Source: Bryum argenteum (Eukaryota; Streptophyta; Bryopsida; Bryales; Bryaceae). Taken from it: DNA of 64,000 nucleotides. The notes under the pieces were generated by a model. It was not told the origin of the DNA, did not search any database, and saw nothing but the letters and a program-made list of their open reading frames with translations. A program made the position numbers and the translations under genes. The stretch is taken from contig CM073321.1 in NCBI GenBank assembly GCA_037043015.1, forward strand, positions 10,672,001 through 10,736,000. The letters are read 5' to 3'. Shown here piece after piece: positions 23,606 to 35,228 of the stretch; position 1 is the stretch's first letter; each line of letters begins with the position of its first letter.

Positions 23606-25255
23606 CTAATCAAGCACTAGCTTCCTAGAAGCCTCTACGGCGTTAATAAGCTCTTCGTATTCTGAAGTATCAAGCTCTTCAGAGAGCATTCTACGCCCAA
23701 TGTTGTCTTCCCTACGGAAAGACAACAAGCCCTGACCGCGGCTTTGATGTAGACGTCGAATCCAAGGGAGGAGCTCGTCCACCAAGAATCTGTCAGATAC
23801 ATCATGCTCTGACCACGAGACTGGCAGTACGACATTCTCTGGTTCATTCACGACGTGCTTCTCACGGCTATCGTCGATGATGATCGTGTCATGCTCATTA
23901 AACTTTAAGTTTAGACCATTGAAAAGCATATCCAGTGGTTTGAGGAAGAGATCCTTATTAGTCCCCTTCAACTTGAAGTTGGACAACTTATTCCGCGGTC
24001 CTCGAACCTTGACAACCTCACAAGAGTTCTGCCCCCAAACAAGGCACGGGTATGGCACACCCCGGAACAAGTAGTCACATATGGACTTCGTGGTCACATG
24101 AACCATCGAACTCCATACGGAGACGTATGCAACTTCACTCAACTCACGAAGGAAATCATGGCAGAAGGGCCGAACGAAAACAGCCTTGGGACCAATCGGA
24201 GCGGGTAGGACAGAGGAATGTGCACTCGCGACCATGTTGTAAACTTGGTCCTTTGGCATGAATCTCTTCTCCTTGCAGACACAGAGGATACCGTTCAAGT
24301 CCAGGATGACATTGAGCCACTTGCATGGCACCCTTGAAGGAATAGAACAAGGGATATCCTCCACGGCTGCAACTACCGGACTGTGCGAATGACTCATCCC
24401 CTGTTCAGAAGGGGGGCAGACAAATGTGTATACAGTTAAGTACTGCACTGCCACATTTCGAGACTGACCATTTCTATAACACTAAGAAATCCCGAATCCA
24501 AACAATGCGATCACACCGAACTAATAAGGAAAGGATTGAATGAGATTTTGGAGAAATAGCAGCTTACCGGCGTATCTGATTGAGTTTCAGCTGTTTGTGA
24601 ATCTCGTACAGCGGTCGAGGATGGAAGAGGAATGTGAACCTCGAGCAGTATGGAATCCGGAATGTGACCTTCATTGTGATCATCTTGCGGCGTGTTACTT
24701 GGCTCACCATGAAACGGACTCATAGGACTAGTGTCTTCCATAGGGGGGACGTCATGAGACACACAAACATTCGGAACACTTCGCAAATCAATAGAGCCTG
24801 CGTAGATATCAGAGGGAGAAAATGTGTAAGAAAATATGATTGTATCCCAAACTGTGCGTTCAAAATTGAGCGTCATATACAGAACGTATTTACACGATGA
24901 GCACCAAGTCCAATCTAACAAAATTGTCCTGTGGGAATATATATACTAGTCTATCAACAACTGTCGAAGGCTTCTACAGGCGAACTTCCATTAATCGAAG
25001 GAGAAATTCAACTCGAGTCGAGTTAATTGAAAGACTAGATCATGGAGTTCAACCTGATTTGGTAACGTTGGGATCGAGAGTCTGATCCTGTGTTCCTATC
25101 TGTTCTTCCTCATCCACGGCCTTCCTTTCCGACTCGACTGGGTCCGATGGTGTGGAGCAACTTGATGGGCCTTGATCCCTAGAAACACCTTGAGTGATGT
25201 TGCCCGCAGGTGAGGGAGCTGCAGTCGACTGAGGAGGCGTGCCTTGGAGGGAACG
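23606..25255 (-). CDS. FCP1/NIF-family (CTD phosphatase-like) protein with DLNG motif
   Basis: Minus strand, at least three exons: one ending at 25054, then 24797-24568, then 24400-23606. The junction phases match (1 then 0), and the first junction creates VTKSG|SIDLRS. The early exons are acidic, Ser/Pro-rich and probably disordered. The last exon has the HAD domain: motif I WLNVILDLNGILC (about residue 34 of the exon), RPFCHDFL...YVSVWSS, then IIIDDSREK and DELLPWIRRL. The usual DxDxT is DLNGI, so the second catalytic Asp is Asn and phosphatase activity is doubtful. It could instead bind a phosphopeptide. Its 5' end is uncertain because of a TGA at 25256, upstream of which the coding character continues. 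It may be a 3' extension of the neighbouring ParB-methyltransferase transcript. Confidence 0.6.
25006..25028. repeat. Intronic 23-base palindrome, single copy
   Basis: Arm ATTCAACTCGA, centre G, then TCGAGTTAATT. It lies in the intron between the 25054 donor and the 24797 acceptor of the DLNG gene. It is an isolated member of the family that is dense further right. Confidence 0.8.
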
Positions 25256-25320
25256 TCAGGGAGATGCATGTCGAGCTGCACCGCTGTCGGAAGACTGAGT
25301 AGGCCCGTGGGTCAGGAGGA

Positions 25321-25386
25321 GAGGTTCACTCTGACTTGGTTCGATGGAGAGGAGAGGTTCACTCTGACTTGGTTCGATGGAGAGGA
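25321..25386 (-). repeat. 33-base in-frame tandem duplication
   Basis: Two copies of a 33-base unit containing GAGGTTCACTCTGACTTGGT lie side by side. On the minus strand they encode the repeated peptide SIEPSQSEPLL, so the duplication keeps the frame. Confidence 0.7.
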
Positions 25387-25398
25387 GAGGCTTTGCAT

Positions 25399-28300
25399 TC
25401 AGGTGCACATTGCTTGGACTACCATCTCAGGCATTCTCACGAAGGCCTCTGTCATCATAAACTTCCATCGTTGCTCATCCTCCTGTCTCTGGGCTTTGCG
25501 TTCCTCGCGCTCTCGAGCAAGCATTGCTTCAACTTCGATCCTATGTCGCGTCTGCGCATCCTCCTGCATTTTGACGAGCTTCTCCATAAAGGTGTCAACG
25601 AATAGAGACTCCCTTTTCCTCTTCTGTGGCGATGGCGTGGAAGCCCGAAGAGAGGTATCCGAGTAGCCTTGTTCCTGGGGATGAGGAAGATGAGAAGATG
25701 AGCCTCGTCCAGTTTGGGGGGTTACCGGGTGTTGGGAACCGTAGGCCTCAACATCCTGGACATGATCATCATCGTCATCACTTGACCCGATTGCGATCGG
25801 TCTTGGGTCATGCACGTCAAGTGGTAACTCTACTCCCCTGACCTTCTTCTTCCCCTTCTCCGACTTTGTGGGGGGTGGCGGTGCTTCCAGTCTCTCTCTC
25901 GATAAGGAAGGCTCATCGATTGGGTACCCTTCTTCGAAATCTCGACGATCCAAGTTGAAGACATCCAAGGAAAGTCTGACAACTTCGTCGTGCTCTTCGC
26001 TGGAGCTGATCGTGTAATTCATCAGAGAACACATCTGCAAGTAGACACATCAAGAGATGCAAAGTCAATCATATGAAAGTTTAACTCGAGCCGAGTTGAA
26101 ATGGAGGTGGCGTGTGAGAGCAAGACCAGACTACACTTCTATGTGCATTCAACTCGAGTCGAGTTGAATACCATATATAAACTCTAAGTGCCATCAAACA
26201 CCAAATTTAACTCGAGTCGAGTTAAATATAATAACGCATGCAAGAACAAGATTTCGTAGCATACTTAGTATTCCATTCAACTCGAGTCGAGTTGAATAGA
26301 ATTCAAGTTAGTGTAAAACGATCCCTGGTCACTGGGGTGCGCACTGAACTTGACTCGACTTAAATACAACTAGCATTGCAAGCAACAGAGTCATGGCGAA
26401 CTATTCAACTCGAATCGAGTTGAAATACATAGGATATCCTTACCCAGGCCGCACAGTAGAGCTTCCCGCCTCCAAAAACACTGAGGATCGCATCTCCTTC
26501 CTTGCAGAAGATGTCAAGCAGCTTCAGGTAGAACTCCATCCTCAATTCCGTATTATAGATACGGTACTCGAGCTCGTTGTATCTCCCGCATATCTTGAAC
26601 TGTGGAGTGTCGGGGGCCTGGAAGAACTTGGGGAGATTCGAAATCCTCAACTTCTGAGATTTTCGAAACAAGAAGAGGATCTGGACATGATCCTTGGCCC
26701 TTGCCTTCGACGAGTTTTGGTCCTCGAGTCGCTCGTAAGGAGCCGGAACGTACTCTGCATACTCTATCTTGTAGTTTGCTCCGAACTCGCAACTGTCGAG
26801 GTGATTCTTGATTTTCGCCTCAACATCCTTACTTCCGCAGATCCAAACCCAAACTGGGATTTCAGTTACCACGGGGTCCATGATAGACTTCAGGACTTGG
26901 AGCACATTGTAGAAGTAGGAGCCTGATGACGAGTTCGATGACGCTGATTCCTCATGTGCTCCAGGGAGATTTCGGAAGTCCATAATTCCGACCTTTATTC
27001 TCTTAGCGGACTGATCATTCCAAGAGTCATCGTGCCATTCCCCTAGAACATCGTCCTCCAGGTTGTAGGCTCTGAAGTTTGTTTCGCCCCTCGGAACCTG
27101 GAACTTCCCCTTGTTGGCGAGGAAGCATCTGAAGAACTCTGTTGCATACGGCGAGAGTTGCTCAAAGGACTTGTTCTTGTTGCTGGGGAATTTCGCCAAC
27201 GTGAAGAAATTTTCCCCGGGATTCGTGAGGAGAACGTTTAGTGTAGCTGGAGTGATCTTAAAATCCTTCTTGAATTTCTTCCAGCTCTCCTTCCTGAAGT
27301 CTCCACTTGTGCTGAAGAACATTAAGTCAGGGCGCATGCTGTGAATCACGCGCTTCACGATGGTCTTCCTCTTGCAGCGCTCCAGCCAGTCGTAAGAGCT
27401 GTAGCAATCTACAAGCACACCCTTTATCTGCTTCAATGTGAATTTGGGGTACTGGTGTCGCCGTTTTGGGTTCGGTCTGTTCAGCATATGCTCGGCTAAT
27501 CGCTTGATCTGGGCGTAGCTACAGTTTCGGATCCATTTGAAGAACTCCCTGGTGAGGTGTCCATGGTCAGGCTTCCACTTCCCCAACTCCTTCATCTTCC
27601 TTCCTGTTTCGGGGTCGATGAGCTCCCCTTGGAATGCGGAAGAGATTAGCTCAGACCAGATGTCGTAGACGTCATCTGGAGCAGTGATGATTTTTAGCTC
27701 ATTTTGGATAGTGAGGTTCTCTCTGGCCGCCTTGCTAGTTGTCACTGCTCTCTGGGCGTTCTTGACGTCGATGAGAGCAAATCTTGTCCTGACAGCTTCC
27801 ATGAACTCCTGTATCAACCGAGTACGATATTCACTTAGATATTTAATTCGAGTCGAGTTGAAATAGGATACAGCGGGAATGAAATCCAAAAATCATCGTT
27901 AGTAGTGTAGGACAGTATTCAACTCGAATCGAGTTGAATGGAGGTACACATACGTTGAAATTGTCCTTTGCAGGTTTCTTGCCCTTGTCGGGCCTCTGTG
28001 TGACGACCCTGCCAACCTCAAGACCCTCCTTTGGATTCTCCGGTCTACCGAGGCTTTCCCACAGCTCCCGCGCCCCGATGATGTTTGTCGCCCACGTCGG
28101 ATTTGTATTCATGAAGTGGTTGACCCTGTTGTAGAATGCGGAGATTCTCCGAATGATGGGCTTATCTTCGTTCCAAACCACAAAGCAGTCCCATGCCTTG
28201 AATGCATCCCTGATGCTAGCATCTACATCAAGCCGGGTTTGCAACTGCTTGGATGCCTCGACGCAATGTTGTCCGTTGACCATGTAGAACTCCCCGTCCT

Positions 28301-31300
28301 TTATGTCCTCCCAAGATTGGAGTTTCACTAGCTGATCCTTTGGGTAGACGCAGAGGGTGTTCTTCTTGCTCTTATCGGACATCTCAATCAGGAAATGCAT
28401 CGTGTGCTTGACTTTCTCCTGCTCGAGGTTTCGGATGTTCAGGTCCGCAGGGGGGGTAAAGAGACGCTCGATTGGAATCTCGTAAGTCACATCTGAGCCG
28501 AAGATGTATGAGTCCTGGCAAAGCCCCCAGTAGTTCTTGAAGACATTCATGGACTCCTTGTAATCGACAACTTTGTCTACATTGTCGATGGGTACTTCCG
28601 TCAAGGCCGACACTAAGCTCGCCTGTTCAATCTCAGTGGGGTCGGCTAAGGTCGACTTCTTCGTCGTGACCGATTTGAGCTTCTTTTGTGTCGGCCCCCG
28701 CTGAGCTGTGGACGGATTCGCCTTGCGCCTCTTCGATCCCGTCGGCTCACGAGTCTGATAGAGGATAGACTCGTGGCTGCCGCTTTGCATGCTTACTTCC
28801 TGCGTCAGACGAAGGGGCGTCACTTGCATCTTCTTGCGTTGCAGCTTCGCCTTGAAATTCACCATGGCAGTGACGAGTGATCGGAGACGAGGCGCGAGAA
28901 TACTGGATGGCTGTTGTTCACCGCCATCTTTTGTGAATTGAAACTCACGAATGTGTTGCTCGACATTCTTCGCCAAGGGTTCGTAAGGAGTATTTTTTAT
29001 ACTGTCGACATGTGCCCAAATGTCGAAATCCATCTTCGTTGTGTCGATCATGTAAGTGAACATGTAGTCTTGGTCCACAGCCGTGTCCTCGTTGGGGTTG
29101 TCCACGATGCACGTCACGCAAATCCAGTGGGTGTTGTGGACTACAACATCGCTGATGTTCTCCTCCAAATTCACAGGAAGGTTGCACTCTGCACCCGTGT
29201 ACTTGGTGACGACAGCCAGCTTGTTCGTGTGCGGTGTGAGGAGCATACTCCACCATTCGACATCCACAGGCTCTCTGTGCATCCACATGTCCCCAAATAT
29301 TTCGGGATCTGCGACCTCGCTATCCTTTTTAGGAACATAGAGACTGAAGAAGGCTGAGAGCCTCTCCTTGGGATTTTCTCCTGATGAGAAAGAGAAGCAA
29401 ACTTAGTATTTATATATACGAATTGCAAGTATTAGTATTCAACTCGAGTCAAGTTGAATTAGAATTCTAATTGTCTCTGTCAATCTACAATTATCGGTAG
29501 CAACTGTCCAGGTAAGTGTTATTCAACTCGAGTCGAGTTGAAATTGCATTCTATCTCTCTCTGTTAGTCTACGATTATCATTAGCAAGGAAGTGGGATTC
29601 AACTCGATTCGAGTTGAATGTATCCGTCATGGCGTTTTGTTGTTTCTTAATACAGAACTTAGTTACTTTCAACTCGACTCGAGTTGAATTAATGCTGAGA
29701 GTGAACGTTCATCATTTTACTCTAATCAAGGAGTTCGTATCAACCCATGTATTTTATCAATTTCAGTCAGGGAATTGTGCCTTACTCTAGTTGAGTTTGT
29801 CATGTCAGTTTTCAGCCCAATGATTACTCATTCTATTTGATGTAATTTCTACCATCGAATAATTCAACTCCACTCGAGTTGAATATTATGAATCTCTTTA
29901 AACTGCATGAAAATATTATAAGTTCCTTCCTATTTCAACTCGATTCGAGTTGGATTATGTTTATGCTTTATTATGCACTACAGTAATTCAACTCGAGTCA
30001 AGTTGAATATGTACATTGATTATATATCTCGTATTTTATCGATTCAACTCGAGTCGAGTACATTAATTGTCTTTTTTCGCACATGCGCAAAACTAATTCA
30101 ACTCGATACGAGTTGAATATTTTACTAACACTATAACAATAATTTATCAATTTAACTCGAGTCAAGTTAAATTGTTCGAGCTGCGGCAAGTAAGTAGCAC
30201 ATATGGGGGAAGTAAATCAGTACCCTTATATCTCGTCTTGTCTGGATTCAACTCGAATCGAGTTGAATCGTTCAAGCCTAAGCTATCATTCACTGTTAAA
30301 GGGATTCTAGGGCAGAGATTCAACACGGGTCGAGTTGAATTTTCCCTTGTCTGTGAACTCGCGTTTTAACTCTCAGAAACAAATTGGATGGACTGTTCAA
30401 CTCGCCAAAAACGACTGGATGGGGAATTCAACTCGGCCGGGGTTGAATTTGAGTGTAGTCTATAATGTCGGTGGCATGCAAAGGTAAAAAACTGTGTTTC
30501 CAATTCAACTCCGGTTCATTTGAACTGCTTATCTTTATTGAATCTTTCGAACATCAACACAACTCGGCTACGGTTCAATCGATCTGAATTGTTCTCTACG
30601 CTAAGTATGTACAAACTAGTATTTTGAAGAACATGCGAGCACATATATCCAATGCCAAACTATTCCGCGGAAACTTAGTCACATTCAACGAGAGTTAAGT
30701 ATTGAATACTCACCCATTCTGTTGTCTGCTTCCCTGCTAGACTGTGGATACCGAAATTAACTGGACAAGCCTCGGCTTCGTCCTACTCCTGAAGCAAACA
30801 ATGAATAATTGTAAACAATGAATGATTAGAACATGAAAATTTACAATGACTGATTCAAAGTGAAATTCTCAACACTAACGCAGATTCAAGTATGAAAGAA
30901 TCACATAGTAGACCAATTCAATTGCAATTGATTCACAAACCGATGCTCTGGAAGTGAACACAAGCATTCTAATTATCTGAAATCACTGGGAAAAACCTCA
31001 TTGACAACTCTCACCAATTCGAAATTCATCAAGTTCATTAACTTCCTCGAATCAACCCTAAACAGCTCAAACACAACCACCTCTTTTGTTTCAACATTCA
31101 CATTCCAGATCTGCTCTTAAAAATCAGGGTTCAGAAATTTTATAAACCAGCTCCAGTAGGCGTGTTTTCTCTGCTTTCCTAAATCAGACATCTAAACTCA
31201 AACTTCCTCCTCATCTTTTCAATGTAGTCACTCAAATTTCAAGGATCCCGAAACCTAGTAAAATTCAACTCTTGAAGTCCAGAAAACTGACAGAAATGAC

Positions 31301-31454
31301 CAAAAATTGCAAACACCACAGACTGAAATTGCAAATCTAAAGTTGCAAACATTGGCCGTTAACTTACAGAGAAGGTTGTGAAGTCCAGGAACTTGGTGAG
31401 CGCTGCCAAAGCTGCAGAAGCACCGTCAAACGAGCCACCCACTTGATGCCGCAT
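25399..31454 (-). CDS. ParB/Srx-like domain fused to DNA methyltransferase-like domain, multi-exon
   Basis: Minus strand. Supported exons: 31454-31368 (ATG, 29 codons, GTAAGT donor); a probable exon 30775-30708; 29380-27954 (475 codons); 27808-26444 (455 codons); 26034-25399 (starts ATGTGT after TTGCAG). Phases are consistent except between the second and third exons, where a small exon is probably missed. The 475-codon exon holds a ParB/sulfiredoxin-like site (FYMVNGQHCVEASKQL, about residues 363-378), followed by ISAFYNRVNHF. The 455-codon exon holds a class-beta amino-methyltransferase fold: VWVWICGSKDVE, then a PYERL strand region, then the AdoMet motif LSVFGGGKLYCAAW at its end. The next exon continues the fold (ISSSEEHDEVVRL), then an acidic tail and a coiled coil. 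No clear (D/N)PP(Y/W) catalytic motif is visible, so methylation activity is uncertain. ParB-methyltransferase fusions are known from phages and bacteria. A eukaryotic copy with introns is unusual. Confidence 0.65.
26079..26425. repeat. Palindrome cluster in intron 26035-26443
   Basis: Five good copies (from about 26079, 26147, 26205, 26275 and 26403) and one decayed copy (about 26344), 58-70 bases apart. The copy at 26205 has both arms changed in parallel (ATTTAACTCGA with TCGAGTTAAAT). Confidence 0.85.
27841..27939. repeat. Two palindromes in intron 27809-27953
   Basis: Copies at 27841-27863 and 27917-27939 nearly fill a 145-base GT-AG intron. The flanking exons (1365 and 1427 bases) contain none. 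Confidence 0.85.
29437..30580. repeat. Dense palindrome array in intron 29381-30707
   Basis: About 13 good copies, at 29437, 29521, 29597, 29667, 29862, 29933, 29986, 30042, 30096, 30150, 30246, 30318 and 30426. Three decayed copies (about 30395, 30500 and 30557) lie towards the right end. Spacing is mostly 50-100 bases. The central base is G, A, T or C in different copies. Confidence 0.9.
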
Positions 31455-34323
31455 TTATCTCAAAAAGCAGACTCTAAGCTAACAGGGTCGACGCGCAGAG
31501 CTAAGAGAAGCAAAAAGCGTCGGGGAGCAGAGCAAGAAGCAAGAAGCAGAGCAAAAAGAGCGAGTAGATACAAAAGAGACTATATAAACATGAACGAACA
31601 TGACCTTTGAGGCCAGGAGATAGCTAATTCGAGGCGACGAGCTAGCGACTGTCGGGGCCAGAACTACGCGAGCAAGAATGCAAGAAAACACCAACTAACG
31701 CAAGAATGCAAGAACGCCGAAAGCCAAATTCAGCAAGCGCAGCGCAGGAGCGAGGAAGAAGAGGAATACAATGGGGGCCAAACCCTAGCCCCCCCCCCCC
31801 GCTCTCCATTCCCGGCCATAATTCGAGCGGGCTGCCCGTAATCTTGCACAGGCCGCCTTTTGCACTGCCCTTGCCTACCCGGGCCGCCTTACATGCTGCC
31901 CCCGCCAAATATTGCCCCGGGCAGCAATTTCTTGCCCTTTTCATGTCTGCCCGTCTCTACACTACACTAAATTCCATTATATTTTTCATTTATTTCTAAC
32001 TATTTTTATTAGTTAATTTTTTTGAAAAGAAGATAAGTTCAATAAATGCCTATTCTAACACTATATGTATTGTAATCGTAAAATTTTAGACTCCACAACA
32101 CTTTACAATAGTATGTGTAGTATTAGATAAAACGTGTCTGCGAAAATACCATGTTTTAATTACTAAAAAGTTGTGTGTAGTTTTATATTGAAAGAAGATA
32201 CAAACTTGGAAAAAATTACATTATTTAATTGGCAATACCCAAGCACTAATTCAACTTCGATTATGTCATATCCAACTTCCCAATTAGTTAACGTTCTCCA
32301 ATCCAATAAGGTCATCATTCACTTGAAAAGGAAGCTAATAAATTATCCCCTCTCTATTAATTTCTAAGATGTTGTCAACTCATAAGATTTTATTAATAAT
32401 ATAAACAGCTACATATTAAAAATATTAGTGGATAGATATATAATCAGGTAGGAAGGTTTGAGAGAACGAATTGGACAATATAAATAAGACTGTGAGAGTA
32501 TATAGATAGAAGATATCTTTCAGAAACATCATGTATACTATAGACATGCATCACACATATCATGGCCATACATCACACATATCATCGACGTACATCATTC
32601 ATACCAAAAGATCGTCCAACAGTATTATGTTTTAGAAGTAGATTACTGACTACAAACCTTATATATATCTCTATATACGTATACTAATTTATTTATATGT
32701 TCATGTATATACATATTTGAACTCGTATGCGTATATAATTGGGCTTTCCTTCTCTAAATTAAGATAGCACAATAAATGCTCAACATATATTCAAATTTAT
32801 GTTAATATTGAACATAATTGAATTAAAATTCCATGAAGTTAACTTATGCACCAATGTCTATGTATATACATACGTACTTATTTAGGTCATCATATTCAAT
32901 TTTACTTGTATGTATATCTCCATAAACGTATATTAATTTATTTATATATTCATGTATATACATATTTGAACTCGTAAGCGTATATAATTGGGCTTTCCTT
33001 CTCTAAATTAAGATAGCACAATAAATGCTCAACATATATTCAAATTTATCTTATAACATATTAGCTGACTGAGTTGAAATATTATGTATATAACATCTAT
33101 ACCCGTACCTATGTACATATACATACTTATTTATCTAAGTTAATATTCATTTGTACTCGGGTATATATCCATGTATACCTATTTGAACTCGTATGGTCAT
33201 ATAATCGCGCTTTCATTGTTCTATATTAAGATAGTACAATAAATGCTCAATACGTAGTCAAATTTATCGTATAATCATTCATCATTGAGTTGAAATATTA
33301 TGTATTTAACATCTATACCCGTATCCATGTACATATACGTACTTATTTATCTATTCATATACATTTGTACTCGTATATACATGAAGTAAAATATTATGTA
33401 TTTATCATAATATGTATTTAACATATTATGTATCTAACATATTATGTATATATTGATGTATATTTATATGTATTCATATGCCCATTTATTTGTAGTGATT
33501 TTATTCTATGTTAGTATTTTATGTTTTTTATGGTATTTTTTATAAGTAGTGTACCATATATTTGATTCCATAGATTTTGGGTTACTAAGTAAAGTATTGT
33601 GAATGGAATGTTCTCAATTACTATAGTTACTCTAATTTTGTAATTATTATATCTTATTCAATAAATATATGAGTACAAATTTGTATTTTTTTTCCACAAC
33701 TCATACATGTGTATTGAATGTTTAATTTTATGGAGAAATCATGAAAACACATTTCCTTGTTAAAAATAAAAAATGCATATTTACGAATGGGTTTCCCTCC
33801 AAAATCAGTTTCCCGCCGAAACATCTTTGCCGCCGAATATTTTCAAAATTCAAAACTAAAATGTAGAATCCTATTTCGAAGCCCAATCAAGATAAAATGC
33901 AGGTTGCGACAAAAAGAGGTCGGCTTTTTGCACGATATCGGGCGTCGAGGATACTCGACCGATTCAACCGTTGAGGTCGGGTTGGGGTGCTAACGCAGTC
34001 CCTCATGTTTCATTTCGATTTCTCTCACTCTCGTCCCTGCTTTGAAGATGCGCTTACCTTGATTTCGTTCCGCTGTTCTTGTTCAAAGTTGCGTGTCTGT
34101 TTAGATTGTATTTGAGTTTGTGCTGACGGAGTTTAAAGTAGTTTCCCATTCTGAGGTTCCAGTATTGTAGAAGAGGCGCATGCTCTTATACTTTGATTGT
34201 GTTTCAGGTTATCGAAGTTGCTCGTCCTGTATTGTTTGTCTTCCGCATACGAATTGCTGATTGTTGTGCGTGCTTTTTTCAGTTGCGAGCCCTAGTATTC
34301 CTCGCGAAATCTGTAATTTGCAG
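31455..34323. other. AT-rich gap between divergent genes, with a triplicated unit
   Basis: This contains the promoters and 5' ends of the two divergent genes. A GC-rich patch at 31790-31945 has CTGCCC/GGGC motifs. At 32690-33270 a unit of about 235-250 bases occurs three times: ACATATTTGAACTCGTA, then ATATAATTGGGC, then AATAAATGCTCAA. No palindromes of the flanking family occur here. A 5' UTR exon of the plus-strand gene probably lies between about 34000 and 34323. Confidence 0.5.
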
Positions 34324-35220
34324 GTGAGCGTGCTTCGGAATTCCTCAGTGTTTCAGCAGTTACTGTGTATCATTGATTTTTAGCTGGTTATGAGTTCCGG
34401 GAATTCCGCCGATATTTCCGGGTGAATGTGTTCAGCACAGGGCTCTATATTTAAAACATTCAACTCGACTCGAGTTGAATTTATATTGCCATAGTATGTA
34501 GGTCTGTTCAATTTCAACTCGAGTCGAGTTAAATTGTGATTCAGTCTTGATTACATAATTAGGATTTTATACTAATAGGTTGTGATATTCAACTCGACTC
34601 GAGTTGAATTGGAAATCAACCAATTTCATAAGGGGTTCTTCCCTTTATGGTACGGATATTCAACTCGGGTCAAGTTGAATCACGGTGTGGATATCAGTCA
34701 GATTACAGCAGCAAAATTGTATTCAACTCGAATCGAGTTAAATGTGGATTCCCAAGTATTTTGTGATACAATCTATATGTATCAATGAATTTCATGGAAT
34801 CCGATATGCTGTATTCATGGATCTTCACATTCAACTCGAGTCGAGTTGAAATGGTTATCACCAAACGATTCCTGTGGTTTACTTTAGTCTTGTCGAATGT
34901 AGTGGTTTCAATATCGGGCTCAGATACGTGATATTATTATCTCCCTAACAGGATTTAACTCGAATCGAGTTAAATCAGAATTAGCACATATTTAGTGATA
35001 TACATTTCCGTGAAGTAGATTCGCTTCAATTTTCTGTGGGCATTCAACTCGATTCGAGTTGAATTCATAGACATCTTAGCTGGCAGAGAATTTATTCCAA
35101 CATCTTGTCTACGTGTAAATAATTCTATTCGATTTCTGTCATTATTGTATTCAACTCGAGTCGAGTTGAACCGCCACATATTCTTCTGCTCCTCAAGTCG
35201 CGTTCGTGATTAATTTGCAG
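34324..35220 (+). promoter_or_regulatory. 5' UTR intron of the DUF7869 gene carrying nine palindromes
   Basis: A TTGCAG|GTGAGCG donor and a TTAATTTGCAG acceptor bracket 897 bases ending eight bases before the ATG at 35229. Nine palindromes lie inside, starting at 34458, 34512, 34587, 34658, 34721, 34829, 34953, 35042 and 35149. Long 5' UTR introns often influence plant gene expression, so the array may be regulatory. That is inference. Confidence 0.55.
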
Positions 35221-35228
35221 ACTCTACC

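Noticed and set aside
25006..35171. Palindromes as rho-independent-type terminators or bacterial operators
   Set aside because: The context is eukaryotic and the copies lie in introns on both sides of GT-AG junctions. No T-run follows them.
30001..35179. Short peptides with repeated STRVE or NSTR motifs
   Set aside because: They are translations of the palindrome inside introns, not a repeated protein motif.
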